A DNA stretch of 64,000 nucleotides from Psychrobacter immobilis (GTDB lineage: Bacteria > Pseudomonadota > Gammaproteobacteria > Pseudomonadales > Moraxellaceae): NCBI RefSeq assembly GCF_904846235.1, contig NZ_CAJGZN010000014.1, positions 1 through 64,000 on the forward strand, read 5' to 3'. The notes beneath the pieces were generated by a model. It was not told the DNA's origin. It saw only the letters and a program-made list of their open reading frames with translations, and ran no database searches. This document shows positions 24,592 to 33,695 of the stretch, in pieces. Every line of letters starts with the position of its first letter. Within the stretch, counting starts at the first letter, position 1. The position numbers and the translations under genes were made by a program.

Positions 24592-25341
24592 TTAGTTGTT
24601 TTTTGACTTGTCTAATGAGGTAATAGGGGAGATGGGATAATCAGGTGTCGTCATTTGCTCAGTAGTTTTAGGCGACTTTATAGATTGACTGGCTTGCTGC
24701 TCGTTGATCTGTTGCTGATTGCGCTCTTTAACGGTATTGATGAGAGCAAATAGACGCTCAGCGTTCTCTTCTAGCTCATCCTCTAAGTGCTCATATTCTA
24801 CAGTGGTTTGTAGCTGCTGAGTCGAGTTGTCGTTAGCGCTACGGCTATTTTTATAAGTATCATTTTTGGCAGTTTGAGATGTGTTGTTATTGCTCGCCCT
24901 GGTATTTGCCGTTTTATTACTTGACGTATCGAGATCTGGTGTATTAGTACTGGAATTTAGTGGGTTTTGATTTACGGTAGAAGCTAGCATATTAGCAGGT
25001 TGCTTGGGTGCCTTATCTTTCGCTATGCTGGCATCTTTTGATGCTTGCGCTACTTTCTGCGTAGGAGTTGTTATCGCTGGCAGGTCGGTTTTTTGCTTTG
25101 TTATCATGGTTTTTTTGTTATCATGGCGTTCAGTTGACTGGGTTACGTTGACTTGCGACGTATCATGCGATTGCGCTACAACGGGTGCAGGCTGAGTGTG
25201 ATGAGTCGCTTGCTGAGTGTCAGTATCCAGCCTTTCATATAGGGTTACGTACAATACCAGTGCAACCATCAAATGTAGCAGTAGCGCCAATATTATAGCG
25301 GTGATGGTTCTATGTTTTGGCGTTTTTTCTAGCACTGGCAT
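24592..25341 (-). CDS. TonB-like single-pass membrane protein, function unknown
   Basis: Protein of 249 aa with a short basic N-terminus (MPVLEKTPKHR) and one transmembrane helix (TAIILALLLHLMVALVLYVTL, about 12-32), then a long Thr/Ser/Asn/Gln-rich periplasmic stretch and a final helical part (YEHLEDELEENAERLFALIN, about 178-197). The layout is that of TonB/TolA N-termini but no TonB C-terminal domain is seen. It lies opposite in direction between the adhesin gene and the secretion operon. A role in adhesin export or retention is a guess from position only. Confidence 0.6.
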   Translation of the reverse strand: MPVLEKTPKHRTITAIILALLLHLMVALVLYVTLYERLDTDTQQATHHTQPAPVVAQSHDTSQVNVTQSTERHDNKKTMITKQKTDLPAITTPTQKVAQASKDASIAKDKAPKQPANMLASTVNQNPLNSSTNTPDLDTSSNKTANTRASNNNTSQTAKNDTYKNSRSANDNSTQQLQTTVEYEHLEDELEENAERLFALINTVKERNQQQINEQQASQSIKSPKTTEQMTTPDYPISPITSLDKSKNN

Positions 25342-25414
25342 AAGCGATAAATCTCCATGAATATCAATAGATTGAATATTAACACACTATCCTTTTTTAA
25401 TTGAGCCTGATGTT

Positions 25415-26971
25415 ATGAGTGTGAATCGTTACCGTATTTTGAGCGCGCCTTGTTCAGTGCTGAGTATCAGCATGCTATTAGTATCGTCTATGACTGTCGC
25501 TGTGGCTGCTGATAACTCAGCAAAAGTAGTCATGCCTATGTCAGTAACAACACCATATGATGCTATATCGAACATAGCCATGAATGGTCATATTGATGGT
25601 CTGATTCGTCACGCAGTGGATAGTCATCCTTTGATAGGTTCGGCACGTGCTGAGCAGCAGGCGACGACAGAGAGTATCCGTGCTGCCAAGCTCAACTTGC
25701 TGCCAGCACCCACATTGTCATCAGGCTATGATCGTGACGATGGCATGGTCTCTCAGTTTCAGCTACGGCAGACATTATGGACGGGTGGCAAGCTTACTGC
25801 CAACGTCAATCAAGCACTTTTTGATGATAAAGCAGCCACAGAGTATATTTACGAGCAACAGAATCAAGTCGCCAAAACCACCATAGAGGCATGGCAGAGC
25901 TATATCACTGCTGTGTCTAAGCAGCAAGTCTATTATGATAATCTGCAACTGTTGGCAGAGTTTGAGGAGATGATGCAGCGCCGAGTCAATCAAGGTGTAT
26001 CGGCGCGTATCGAGATGGATTTGGTGACCAATCGCATCTTACAAGAGCAAAACTCGTATCAAGCAGCAGTAGAGCAGCAGCGTATTGCTATCGCTCGATT
26101 AGAGCAAATCACAGGCCGTAAGCTGTCAGCAGCTGATCTGCCAGTGCCGAATATCGGTGAGCTTGTCAGCTATGCCAAAGGCTACTCTCAAACCTTTGAA
26201 AAAATGGCATTCGATCAGGCCAGCTTTTATAATCCTACTGTGGTAAAAGGGCATTATCAAGTTGAAGCGGCTAAGCAAGAAGTTAAGTCATTGCAGGCGG
26301 CGCGTTATCCGACTGTTTATGCACAGTACGAATACGACTATTATCATGATGAAAATAGAAACAACAATCAGAATAATAGTGAAGGTGAGTTTTCGGTAGG
26401 CTTAAGCTATGCTCCAGGAGCAGGCCTATCTAATTTGGCACTAGCCCGGGCATCAGCCTCACGAGTAAACAGCCTTTCACAGTCAAAAGAAGCGTCAAGA
26501 CGACAAGTGCTTGAGACTATCCAAACCCAATATCAGCAGTTTGCTAGTGCTAAGGATCAAGAGCGCTCTTTGATCGCAGCAGTCGCAGGCGCACAGATTG
26601 TGGTGAGCTCTTATCGCCGCCAGTTCATTGCAGGGCGTAAATCTTGGCTTGAGGTACTGAACGCAGTGCGTGAGCATTCACAATATCAAGCACAACTGGT
26701 CGAGACCCGCGCGGCTATCATCGGTGCTTTTTATAAGCTGCAAGTGGATTTTGGCCTGATGTCGTGGCAGCAATATGATCAAAGCCGTCAGCCTGAGCCA
26801 TTATTTAGTCCGCTAGACCCGGTAAAAAAATGGCTGACCCGTCAAGATGCTGCCAGACAGCAGTCTGATCAGGTCATCATTCAGCCGATCGTGATGAAAG
26901 AGGCGAGTAGTGACAACAAAGATGATACAGGTCTCGTCACTTATCCACTTAATGACCCCAACTATCCATAA
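25415..26971 (+). CDS. TolC-family outer membrane channel of type I secretion
   Basis: Outer membrane factor of 518 aa. After a signal peptide (ending VAVAADNSA), two OEP repeats follow with typical motifs: AVDSHPLIGSARAEQQATTE, LRQTLWTGGKLTANVNQALF and RRQFIAGRKSWLEVLNAVREHSQ. This is the LapE/AggA-like branch associated with adhesin secretion. It is the first of three closely spaced genes (21-bp gap to the ABC gene), so they form one operon and one trans-envelope channel for the adhesin at 21,694. Confidence 0.88.
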   Translation: MSVNRYRILSAPCSVLSISMLLVSSMTVAVAADNSAKVVMPMSVTTPYDAISNIAMNGHIDGLIRHAVDSHPLIGSARAEQQATTESIRAAKLNLLPAPTLSSGYDRDDGMVSQFQLRQTLWTGGKLTANVNQALFDDKAATEYIYEQQNQVAKTTIEAWQSYITAVSKQQVYYDNLQLLAEFEEMMQRRVNQGVSARIEMDLVTNRILQEQNSYQAAVEQQRIAIARLEQITGRKLSAADLPVPNIGELVSYAKGYSQTFEKMAFDQASFYNPTVVKGHYQVEAAKQEVKSLQAARYPTVYAQYEYDYYHDENRNNNQNNSEGEFSVGLSYAPGAGLSNLALARASASRVNSLSQSKEASRRQVLETIQTQYQQFASAKDQERSLIAAVAGAQIVVSSYRRQFIAGRKSWLEVLNAVREHSQYQAQLVETRAAIIGAFYKLQVDFGLMSWQQYDQSRQPEPLFSPLDPVKKWLTRQDAARQQSDQVIIQPIVMKEASSDNKDDTGLVTYPLNDPNYP

Positions 26972-26991
26972 ATTTGTAGGATATATTTATC

Positions 26992-29298
26992 ATGAGTACA
27001 CCAGTTCCAGCTTCGAATGACGCTACATCTGACAGCGAGCTGATGGCAAATCCTACTTCGCAGTTATCGACGCCTGCCCCTGATGAGCAAATAAATGAGC
27101 AAGCGGCGCAATTGGCGGCAGCGTTACACACTTTGCTGACTCAGCAAGGCTATCCTATTGATAGTGTGCGCTTGCATGGGGTGCTGCATCAGCAGACAGA
27201 GCTTGTGACGCTGGCGAGTACTGTTAGGGTGCTGGAACAGTTGGGCATTGATCAGTTGCCAGAATCTTTACCAATACCCGATGCCGCATTTTTGCCATTG
27301 TTGGCTTTGCATCCTACGCAAGGATGGGGCGTGATTGAGCAGCAGACCCCGCAAGGGCTGTGGCAGTTTCGCCAGTCTAGGGGCAAGAGTGTGCATGCAA
27401 GCGAGGCTTTTAGCCAGTTATTGCGTGTGCGCTTAGGAGAGGAACCCAGCAAACGCAAGCAGCTGTCTTTTGATCAAATTCTCAAAAAAGACCTCAAAAA
27501 CTACCGTGGCATTATTGTAGAGGCAGTTGTTGCCTCGTTTTTAATCAATATGTTGGCACTTGCCGTATCGCTGTTTTCGATGCAGGTCTATGATCGTGTG
27601 ATTCCAACTCGTAGCGAATACACTTTGATTATTTTAGCGAGTGGGGTAGGTCTGGTCATCTTATTTGAAACTTTTATGAAGTTTGCCCGCTCCAAGATTA
27701 TGGACAAAGTGGTGGTCAATCTCGACCAGTATTTATCACGTGAGGTTTTTCAGCGTCTATTAGGCGTGCGCATCGATCAGATGCCAGGGTCTGTGGGGTC
27801 TATGGCGGCGCAGCTGCGTGGATATGAGCAGGTTCGCAGTTTTTATACAGCAAGTACGTTGTTTGGCTTGGTCGATATACCGATGGCGATCATATTTGTA
27901 ACCCTTATTATTATTATTGGTAATCCATTAGTCGCTTTAGTACCTATTGTTGCCGCCGTGGTGGCGATTGTACTAGGTCTTAGTGCACGCAAAAAAATCG
28001 ACAGTATCGCCGCTGTGGGCGCGCAAGCCTCTTATCGCAAGACAGGTATCTTAGTAGAGACGGTAGAGGGCGTTGAAACGATTAAGGCCGGATCAGGCAA
28101 CTGGAAGTTTTTGTCACGCTGGCTTGATGTGATGAACATCACCACCAAAAATGATTTGGATATGAAGCATGCCAATGACAACCTAAGTTACTTGTCACAG
28201 ATGATACAACAGGTCAGCTATGTCGGTATTGTGATTGTGGGTTCTTTTGTAGTGATGTCAGGAGATATGACCATGGGTGGCTTGATCGCTTGCTCAATCT
28301 TAGGCGGTCGTATTTTAGCACCAGTGATGGGTATTCCTAATCTATTGGTACAGCACTCCTATGCCAAAGCTGCCAAACTTAATATAGAGCAGTTGTTCTC
28401 ACTAGAGCAAGACAATCACGGTGTCAGTCACCCGTTATCGCCCAGTCATATCTCAGGTAATTTTGACTTAGAAAAAGTGATATTCAACTACCAAAATAAT
28501 GATCAGCCCGCTTTAGCTATCAGTAGGCTACAGATTAAAGCAGGCGAGCGTATTGCTGTTTTAGGACCTATTGGTTCTGGCAAATCAACCCTATTAAAAG
28601 TATTGTCTGGATTATATGCGCCCACACAGGGCAGGGTATTGTTAGACGGGCTTGACATGCAGCAGATCAGTCGTGAGTCTTTGAGTGCGCAAGTAGGCTA
28701 CCTACAACAGGATCATCGCCTTTTTGAGGGCACGCTACGAGAAAACCTATTGATCGGCTTACCAGCGCCTAGCGATGACGTTATGTATGATGCGTTGGTC
28801 AAGACGGGACTGATTAGACTAGTTGCCAGCCACTCTAGTGGTTTAGATCTGCCTATTAGTGAAGGAGGCAAGGGATTATCAGGAGGACAAAAACAGTTGG
28901 TTGCTTTTACACGCTTAGTATTAACCAAGCCTTCGGTGGTATTGATGGACGAGCCAACCGCCTCTATGGATAATCGGCAGGAAGCACAGTGTATCGATGT
29001 GTTGCATAAGCATTTTGGAGAAGATCATACTTTAATCGTGGCCACTCACAAAATGCCACTGCTGCAATTGGTTGATCGCATCATCATTATGGACAATCAA
29101 CAAATCGTGATGGATGGGCCAAAATCAAAAGTGCTGGCCCAATTACAAAGCAATGAAGAGCGAAAACCTGCTCATAAAACCGCAGTAAAGGTCAGCCAAC
29201 CAAAAACTCGTGTTATCAGTAAAAAAACCTCAAGTATTGAAGTGAAAGCTGATGATCAGTCTGATAAAGATGATAATGTAGGGCAAGCCAATGAATAA
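26992..29298 (+). CDS. Type I secretion ABC transporter (LapB-like permease/ATPase)
   Basis: Inner membrane exporter of 768 aa. Residues about 30-165 form a C39-peptidase-like domain without the catalytic Cys (the CLD domain of RTX/LapB exporters). A six-helix membrane domain follows (about 185-450, with AVSLFSMQVYDRVIPTRSEY). The ATPase has Walker A GPIGSGKST (about 524-532), signature LSGGQKQ (about 627-633) and Walker B VVLMDEPTASMD. A Lys/Ser-rich C-terminal tail of ~50 aa is not part of the family core. The 3' end overlaps the HlyD gene by 8 bases. Confidence 0.92.
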   Translation: MSTPVPASNDATSDSELMANPTSQLSTPAPDEQINEQAAQLAAALHTLLTQQGYPIDSVRLHGVLHQQTELVTLASTVRVLEQLGIDQLPESLPIPDAAFLPLLALHPTQGWGVIEQQTPQGLWQFRQSRGKSVHASEAFSQLLRVRLGEEPSKRKQLSFDQILKKDLKNYRGIIVEAVVASFLINMLALAVSLFSMQVYDRVIPTRSEYTLIILASGVGLVILFETFMKFARSKIMDKVVVNLDQYLSREVFQRLLGVRIDQMPGSVGSMAAQLRGYEQVRSFYTASTLFGLVDIPMAIIFVTLIIIIGNPLVALVPIVAAVVAIVLGLSARKKIDSIAAVGAQASYRKTGILVETVEGVETIKAGSGNWKFLSRWLDVMNITTKNDLDMKHANDNLSYLSQMIQQVSYVGIVIVGSFVVMSGDMTMGGLIACSILGGRILAPVMGIPNLLVQHSYAKAAKLNIEQLFSLEQDNHGVSHPLSPSHISGNFDLEKVIFNYQNNDQPALAISRLQIKAGERIAVLGPIGSGKSTLLKVLSGLYAPTQGRVLLDGLDMQQISRESLSAQVGYLQQDHRLFEGTLRENLLIGLPAPSDDVMYDALVKTGLIRLVASHSSGLDLPISEGGKGLSGGQKQLVAFTRLVLTKPSVVLMDEPTASMDNRQEAQCIDVLHKHFGEDHTLIVATHKMPLLQLVDRIIIMDNQQIVMDGPKSKVLAQLQSNEERKPAHKTAVKVSQPKTRVISKKTSSIEVKADDQSDKDDNVGQANE

Positions 29299-30460
29299 TT
29301 ACCAACATAAGTCTTATGATCCTAAAGTTGGACGTACCCGTATCATTATTTGGGGCGCTCTATTCGGTATCATTGTATTAGTTATTTGGGCTTATTTTGC
29401 AAAAATAGATCAGGTGACTCGAGCCACAGCAACTGTTATCGCTAGTGCTCGGACACAAGACATTCAAGCGGTTGAGGGTGGCGTATTGACTGATATCTTA
29501 GTCAAAGAAGGTGAAGACGTCACTAAAGGGCAACTGGTTGTTACCTTAGAAGAAGAGCGGGCACAAGCGGCAGTCGCCAATGCAAGCTCTAAAATAGCAG
29601 CCCTAAAAGCCAAGCTGGCTCGACTTGAAGCTGAAATATATGAGCGACCATTAACGTTTCCAGATGATATTTTGCAGTATGATGAATATATAAACAATCA
29701 AACGCAACTGTACAATCGCCGCCGCCGTGCTATCGAGCAGGATGTTAGTTCTTTACGAAAAATGATGGTATTGGCAAATCAAGAGCTGAGTATGAACGAG
29801 CCTTTACTTGCTCATGGAGATGTCAGTCAGGCTGATGTAATTAAGCTCCGTCGGCAAGTGGCAGAAATACAGGCGCAAATCACCAACAAACGCAATAAAT
29901 ACTTTGAAGAAGCGCAGTCGGAAATGACCAAGGCGCAAGAGGAGCTCAATACTGAGCTTGAGCAGCTGCGCGACTACTCGCAAGTATTGCAAGAAAAAAA
30001 CCTATATGCCCCAACCGATGGTAAGGTAAATAACATCCTTATTACCACTATTGGCGGGGTCGTAAAGCCTGGTGAGATTATTATGGAAATATTGCCAACC
30101 AGTAGCGATCTCATCGTTGAGGCCAAGATTAGCCCAATGGATATTGCTTATGTGAAAGAAGGTCAGGTGGCTACTGTCAAGCTGGATGCCTATGATTATT
30201 CTATATTTGGTGCTATGAATGGCAATGTGGTTTATATCAGTCCCGATACTCTGATGGAGCAAACACCGAAAGGTGAAGAGCCGTATTATCGAGCGCAAAT
30301 CAAAATTACGGGCGCCGAGTTTGAAGACCACCGTGACGAAATAGTCATTAAACCAGGTATGACAGCCTCAGTCGATATCAAAGCCAAAGAACGCTCGGTG
30401 CTGTCCTATATTACCAAGCCTATCACCAAAACATTCTCTGAAGGGTTAGGTGAGCGTTAA
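29291..30460 (+). CDS. HlyD-family type I secretion adaptor (LapC-like)
   Basis: Periplasmic membrane-fusion protein of 389 aa with one N-terminal transmembrane helix (IIIWGALFGIIVLVIWAYF, about 18-36), a lipoyl/biotinyl half-motif (QAVEGGVLTDILVKEGEDV), a long coiled coil (about 90-225) and a C-terminal beta domain (LYAPTDGKVNNILITTIGGV; PGMTASVDI). It connects the ABC exporter and the TolC channel. The start overlaps the preceding gene, so the two are translationally coupled. Confidence 0.92.
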   Translation: MNNYQHKSYDPKVGRTRIIIWGALFGIIVLVIWAYFAKIDQVTRATATVIASARTQDIQAVEGGVLTDILVKEGEDVTKGQLVVTLEEERAQAAVANASSKIAALKAKLARLEAEIYERPLTFPDDILQYDEYINNQTQLYNRRRRAIEQDVSSLRKMMVLANQELSMNEPLLAHGDVSQADVIKLRRQVAEIQAQITNKRNKYFEEAQSEMTKAQEELNTELEQLRDYSQVLQEKNLYAPTDGKVNNILITTIGGVVKPGEIIMEILPTSSDLIVEAKISPMDIAYVKEGQVATVKLDAYDYSIFGAMNGNVVYISPDTLMEQTPKGEEPYYRAQIKITGAEFEDHRDEIVIKPGMTASVDIKAKERSVLSYITKPITKTFSEGLGER

Positions 30461-30534
30461 GACTTGTATAAAGCTTTAAGCAGATGCGTTTACCATATAT
30501 CTGCTATATTTTATTGATAGTAGTTTTCAACACA

Positions 30535-30572
30535 TTTAGATAACTATTGAGTGAATTGAAGACGCGCCCTAA
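30535..30572. mobile_element. Truncated MITE copy (right end only)
   Basis: The last ~38 bases closely follow the right end of the full MITE at 62,383-62,556: TTAGATAAC, then GAATTGA and the terminal GACGCGCCCTAA, against TTAGATATG, GAATTGA, GACACGCCCTAA there. The left part is missing. It lies directly after the secretion operon. Confidence 0.6.
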
Positions 30573-30610
30573 CCCTGCCGTCAATCCTGTAAACATAAAC
30601 TTGAGAGATT

Positions 30611-30865
30611 TTAGGGTGTGTCCCTAATCTGGAAAAGTAAGTATAAAGGCTTTGAAATAAAGAGACTATTTCAAACATGGCTCTCTAAATTATGGCAAGA
30701 ACAGTGCTTAATGATAATACATGGGAACAACTCCAAAGTAGCATGAAGGCTCATGGCTGTCATACTTGGAAAAACGACAGACAAGTCATGGAAGCCATAT
30801 TGTTTAGATGTTTGCATGTCCAGTATCAATCCTGTTTGCCAATGAACGATAACCTGCGCTTTTAA
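30611..30865 (+). pseudogene. IS5-family transposase, N-terminal remnant
   Basis: The end TTAGGGTGTGTCC at 30,611 is followed by an ATG at 30,692 and the sequence MARTVLNDNTWEQL then WKNDRQVMEAIL, the N-terminus of an IS5-family transposase. After about 38 codons (30,805) family similarity stops and the frame runs into a second remnant, ending at 30,865. The remainder of the element is absent. Confidence 0.75.
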
Positions 30866-31368
30866 GGTATGTTGTTTCTTCTTGCCACTATAGTAGTCTC
30901 TTTGGTTTTTTTTGGACGCTCAATTGGGGTTTCGGTGGCATCGACAATGACGACTGACCAATTGATGTCCTCATCGACGCGACTAGGCAACTTTTTAGGC
31001 AATTCAAACCTGCCAGAGTCAATCAGTATGTCTTCTACTTTACGAATGATACGGCTAGCAGAAGACTCATGAATACCAAAGTCCATACTGATATGATAAA
31101 GCGTGCGGTATTCACGCCAATAAGTCAGGGCGAGTAGTATCTGCTCCTTAAGACTGAGCACACTTGGTCTACCTGATTTGGTCTTAGATGCTTCATGCTC
31201 TTGCATGGCCTCAAGCATGTCATAAAAGGTGGCTTTATGAATGCCAGTGTAGCGTTTAAAACCAGCGTCACTTTGTTTGAGTAGCTTATCTATGTTTGGC
31301 ATATCTATTAAGTAAGTAGAGTTCAATAATATACGTTGTGTCTTACAACTACTTTTGCAAGAGGTCTA
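30800..31368 (-). pseudogene. IS5-family (ISL2-like) transposase remnant, frameshifted and 3'-truncated
   Basis: From ATG 31,326 the frame encodes 154 aa: YTGIHKATFYDMLEAMQEHE, an HTH region (LTYWREYRTLYHISMDFGIH, SSASRIIRKVE) and VVIVDATETPIERPKK. At the run of eight A after ERP the frame shifts; the next frame continues the family sequence (YYSGKKKQHTLKAQVIVHW) until it is cut at about 30,800 by the other IS5 fragment. The upstream end of the element, AGACCTCTTGCAAAA read on the minus strand, reaches about 31,367. Some ISL2-group elements use frameshifting here, but the missing 3' half means it is dead. Confidence 0.8.
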
Positions 31369-31370
31369 TT

Positions 31371-31754
31371 AGTTATATCGGCGAGGGCAGAAGATACGAA
31401 CAGATTAGATTCATAATTCCTGGCTATGACAATGCATGGGTTTGCTTCGAGTTTGATAATGCAGGGTTTGATCGTCCAATTCTAGGAATTAAGTTCACTT
31501 CTGTAGAAGCCGCGAAAGCGTGTCCACATACAGAAGCTATGAAAACGGTACTGAATACGATGCTAACTGATAAAAAAGTGAGCTCTTCTGCTCAATGGCC
31601 TGCTTACTACTACTTTGATCCGCAAGATTGGAAAGGTTCGAGTGAGGCATGGTTAATAATAAATAAAGGCACGATGGCAGATAAAATTTTGGAAGAAATG
31701 GACACGGTGTTTCAGATTCTAGTAGATCACCATCTATTGAACGAAAAGCTCTAA
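31371..31754 (+). pseudogene. 5'-truncated gene of unknown function
   Basis: The frame starts with codons inside the IS5 end (GTG at 31,338) and continues as YIGEGRRYEQIRFIIPGYD, VCFEFDNAGFDRPILG and ILEEMDTVFQILVDHHLL to a stop at 31,754. The gene proper begins at about 31,371, so its 5' end was removed by the IS; a hybrid protein from the GTG is possible. I do not recognise the family. It is 6 bp from the next gene, so the two were probably an operon with related roles. Confidence 0.55.
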
Positions 31755-31760
31755 TTATAA

Positions 31761-32411
31761 ATGAGTATAATCATGAAATATCAGCTCGACAACTCGCAAA
31801 TAGATGATACCCCTTGTGCTGCTTTATATCGATCAAACACAGAGTGTTTTCCACCAGCTATCATTGGTTGTTTTGTTATGAACGATGAATGGAGTGAGCA
31901 GGCACTGTTTGAGCTAAAACAGAAAGTAAAGGCTGATATTTTAGTAGGCTTACAAACAGATGACTATAACCATGAGCACGATCATGAGGGCTTTGATATC
32001 GTAGAGGCAGTTATTAAGTGTCAGCCAGATAAAGTAAACGATGTCGTTGAACTGCTTAATGTAAGGTCTGCAAGTACGTTTATCGGCATAGATGTGATAG
32101 ATGTTATACACTTGCTTGAGTGTGGCAATTCATTCCAGTTTGTTCATACAAGCGCTAAAGGTGAGCCTGAATCAGATATGGTAAAATCAGCGACACACAA
32201 GCTGATAAGTCAACTGGAAAAAGCACATGATACCAAAGGGGTGTTGATTGGCATGGAGAGCGAGCAAAGCTTACCAATAGAAGCTTTTGCTTACATAGGA
32301 GATGCTGTCGAAGGACTATTATCTAATACTGGTGAGTCTATATATTATCGATCAAGTATGACTGATGAGCCTAATTTTTTTCATTTAAAAGCGATATATA
32401 TTGAGGATTGA
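31761..32411 (+). CDS. Hypothetical protein with possible FtsZ C-domain-like region
   Basis: Protein of 216 aa, no signal peptide or membrane segment, acidic. I do not recognise a named family with confidence. The second half (about residues 105-215: FIGIDVIDVIHLLECGNSFQF, then KGVLIGMESEQSLPIEAFAY and a final FFHLKAIYIE strand) follows the order of motifs seen in the C-terminal domain of FtsZ-like proteins (NVDFADVKTVM, GVLxNITG, late beta strand), but without the GTPase domain. This is weak pattern similarity only. It lies directly after the truncated gene at 31,371. Confidence 0.5.
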   Translation: MSIIMKYQLDNSQIDDTPCAALYRSNTECFPPAIIGCFVMNDEWSEQALFELKQKVKADILVGLQTDDYNHEHDHEGFDIVEAVIKCQPDKVNDVVELLNVRSASTFIGIDVIDVIHLLECGNSFQFVHTSAKGEPESDMVKSATHKLISQLEKAHDTKGVLIGMESEQSLPIEAFAYIGDAVEGLLSNTGESIYYRSSMTDEPNFFHLKAIYIED

Positions 32412-32532
32412 ATAGGCTATGTGATATCGCGACATAAATGGATATATATTTGGTCATACGGTAATCACCCCAAAAAATAATAACACTTAAAAGTAGAAAC
32501 TAACTGCTAAAATACCAGCAGGAGATTTCGAC

Positions 32533-32799
32533 ATGAAAAAATCAAGATTTACCGACACCCAGATAGTTAATATACTCAAACAAGCAGAACAAGGCGTGCC
32601 TGTCAGTGACATACTGCGTGAGCACAATATAAGTCAGAGTACCTTCTACAAATGGAGGAGTAAATACGGCGGCATGGATGCTTCATTAATTACCCGTCTT
32701 AAAGAATTAGAAGCTGAGAACGCTCGCTTAAAGAAAATGTATGCTGAGGAAAGGCTTAAATCAGATATCTTACAGGATGCCATGTCAAAAAAGTGGTAG
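32533..32799 (+). CDS. IS3-family (IS407 group) OrfA
   Basis: HTH_8-type protein of 88 aa: [19 protein letters not shown], then [20 protein letters not shown] and a coiled-coil tail [18 protein letters not shown], the hallmark of IS407-group OrfA. It overlaps orfB by 7 bases; AAAAAAG just before the stop is a standard -1 frameshift heptamer. Confidence 0.93.
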   Translation: MKKSRFTDTQIVNILKQAEQGVPVSDILREHNISQSTFYKWRSKYGGMDASLITRLKELEAENARLKKMYAEERLKSDILQDAMSKKW

Positions 32800-33620
32800 C
32801 GCCCTCTAGGCGCAAAGACTTAGCTAAATATTATGTTGATGATCGTAATATAAGCATCCGTCTAGCCTGTCTGATCTTTGATATCAGCACAACCTGCTAT
32901 TACTATCAGCCAAAGACAGCGGATGAGAATGAGCAGATAGCTAAGCTATTGACTGACTTAACAAGCAGTCATAAAAATTGGGGTTTTAAGCTGTGCTTCT
33001 TATATCTAAGAAATGTACTGGGACTGCCTTATAACCATAAACGTGTTTATCGCATCTACCGTGAGCTTGAATTAAACCTTAGAATAAAGCCTAAACGCCG
33101 TATTAAACGAGACAAACCGCAAAAGCTTGCTGTGCCCACTTGCATCAATCAAAGCTGGAGTATGGACTTTATGCACGATGCCTTAACTGATGGTCGTGCT
33201 ATTAGACTGTTTAATGTCATTGATGATCATAACCGTGAAGCATTAACCATAGAGGTTGATTTCTCACTACCGGCTCAAAGAGTGATACGCAGTTTAAACC
33301 AGCTTATAGAGCACCGAGGTAAGCCTAATCAAATCAGGTGTGATAATGGCCCTGAATATATCAGCAATGATTTAAAGGATTGGGCAACTAAGCAAGGTAT
33401 CGTTATCGAATACATTGAGCCTGGCAATCCTCAGCAAAACGCTTATATTGAACGATTTAATAAGACAGTGCGTTATGACTGGCTTAATCAAGAACTGTTT
33501 GATAGTTTAGATCAAGTGCGGCACCAGGCTGAAGCTTGGCTGTATCACTATAATAACGAAAGACCCAATATGGGTAATGGTGGCTTTACGCCAATTCAGA
33601 AACTTAATATGGCAGCTTAG
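32793..33620 (+). CDS. IS3-family (IS407 group) OrfB transposase
   Basis: DDE integrase of 275 aa, in the -1 frame to OrfA. Catalytic residues lie in [11 protein letters not shown] (Asp), [11 protein letters not shown] (Asp) and [21 protein letters not shown] (Glu). The C-terminus [16 protein letters not shown] is typical. It is intact and probably made as an OrfAB fusion. Confidence 0.93.
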   Translation: MVAPSRRKDLAKYYVDDRNISIRLACLIFDISTTCYYYQPKTADENEQIAKLLTDLTSSHKNWGFKLCFLYLRNVLGLPYNHKRVYRIYRELELNLRIKPKRRIKRDKPQKLAVPTCINQSWSMDFMHDALTDGRAIRLFNVIDDHNREALTIEVDFSLPAQRVIRSLNQLIEHRGKPNQIRCDNGPEYISNDLKDWATKQGIVIEYIEPGNPQQNAYIERFNKTVRYDWLNQELFDSLDQVRHQAEAWLYHYNNERPNMGNGGFTPIQKLNMAA

Positions 33621-33695
33621 TTCTACTTATTTGGTGTTTTAAATTTGGGGGTATTTCCATCACGCTCAATAAAACGGCAGCTTGAGGAAATAATA

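Larger units (their letters stand above)
32459..33659 (+). mobile_element. IS3-family (IS407-like) insertion sequence
   Basis: Imperfect terminal inverted repeats: GGTAATCACCCCAAA at the left and GGAAATACCCCCAAA (as complement) at the right, with AAGTAGAA also shared further inside. Two frames in IS407 order fill the ~1.2 kb. No target duplication was found. The right end lies 37 bp upstream of the FAD oxidoreductase start. Confidence 0.85.

Noticed and set aside
32455-33663. 4-bp target duplication of the IS407-like element
   Set aside because: CATA on the left and TCAC on the right do not match.
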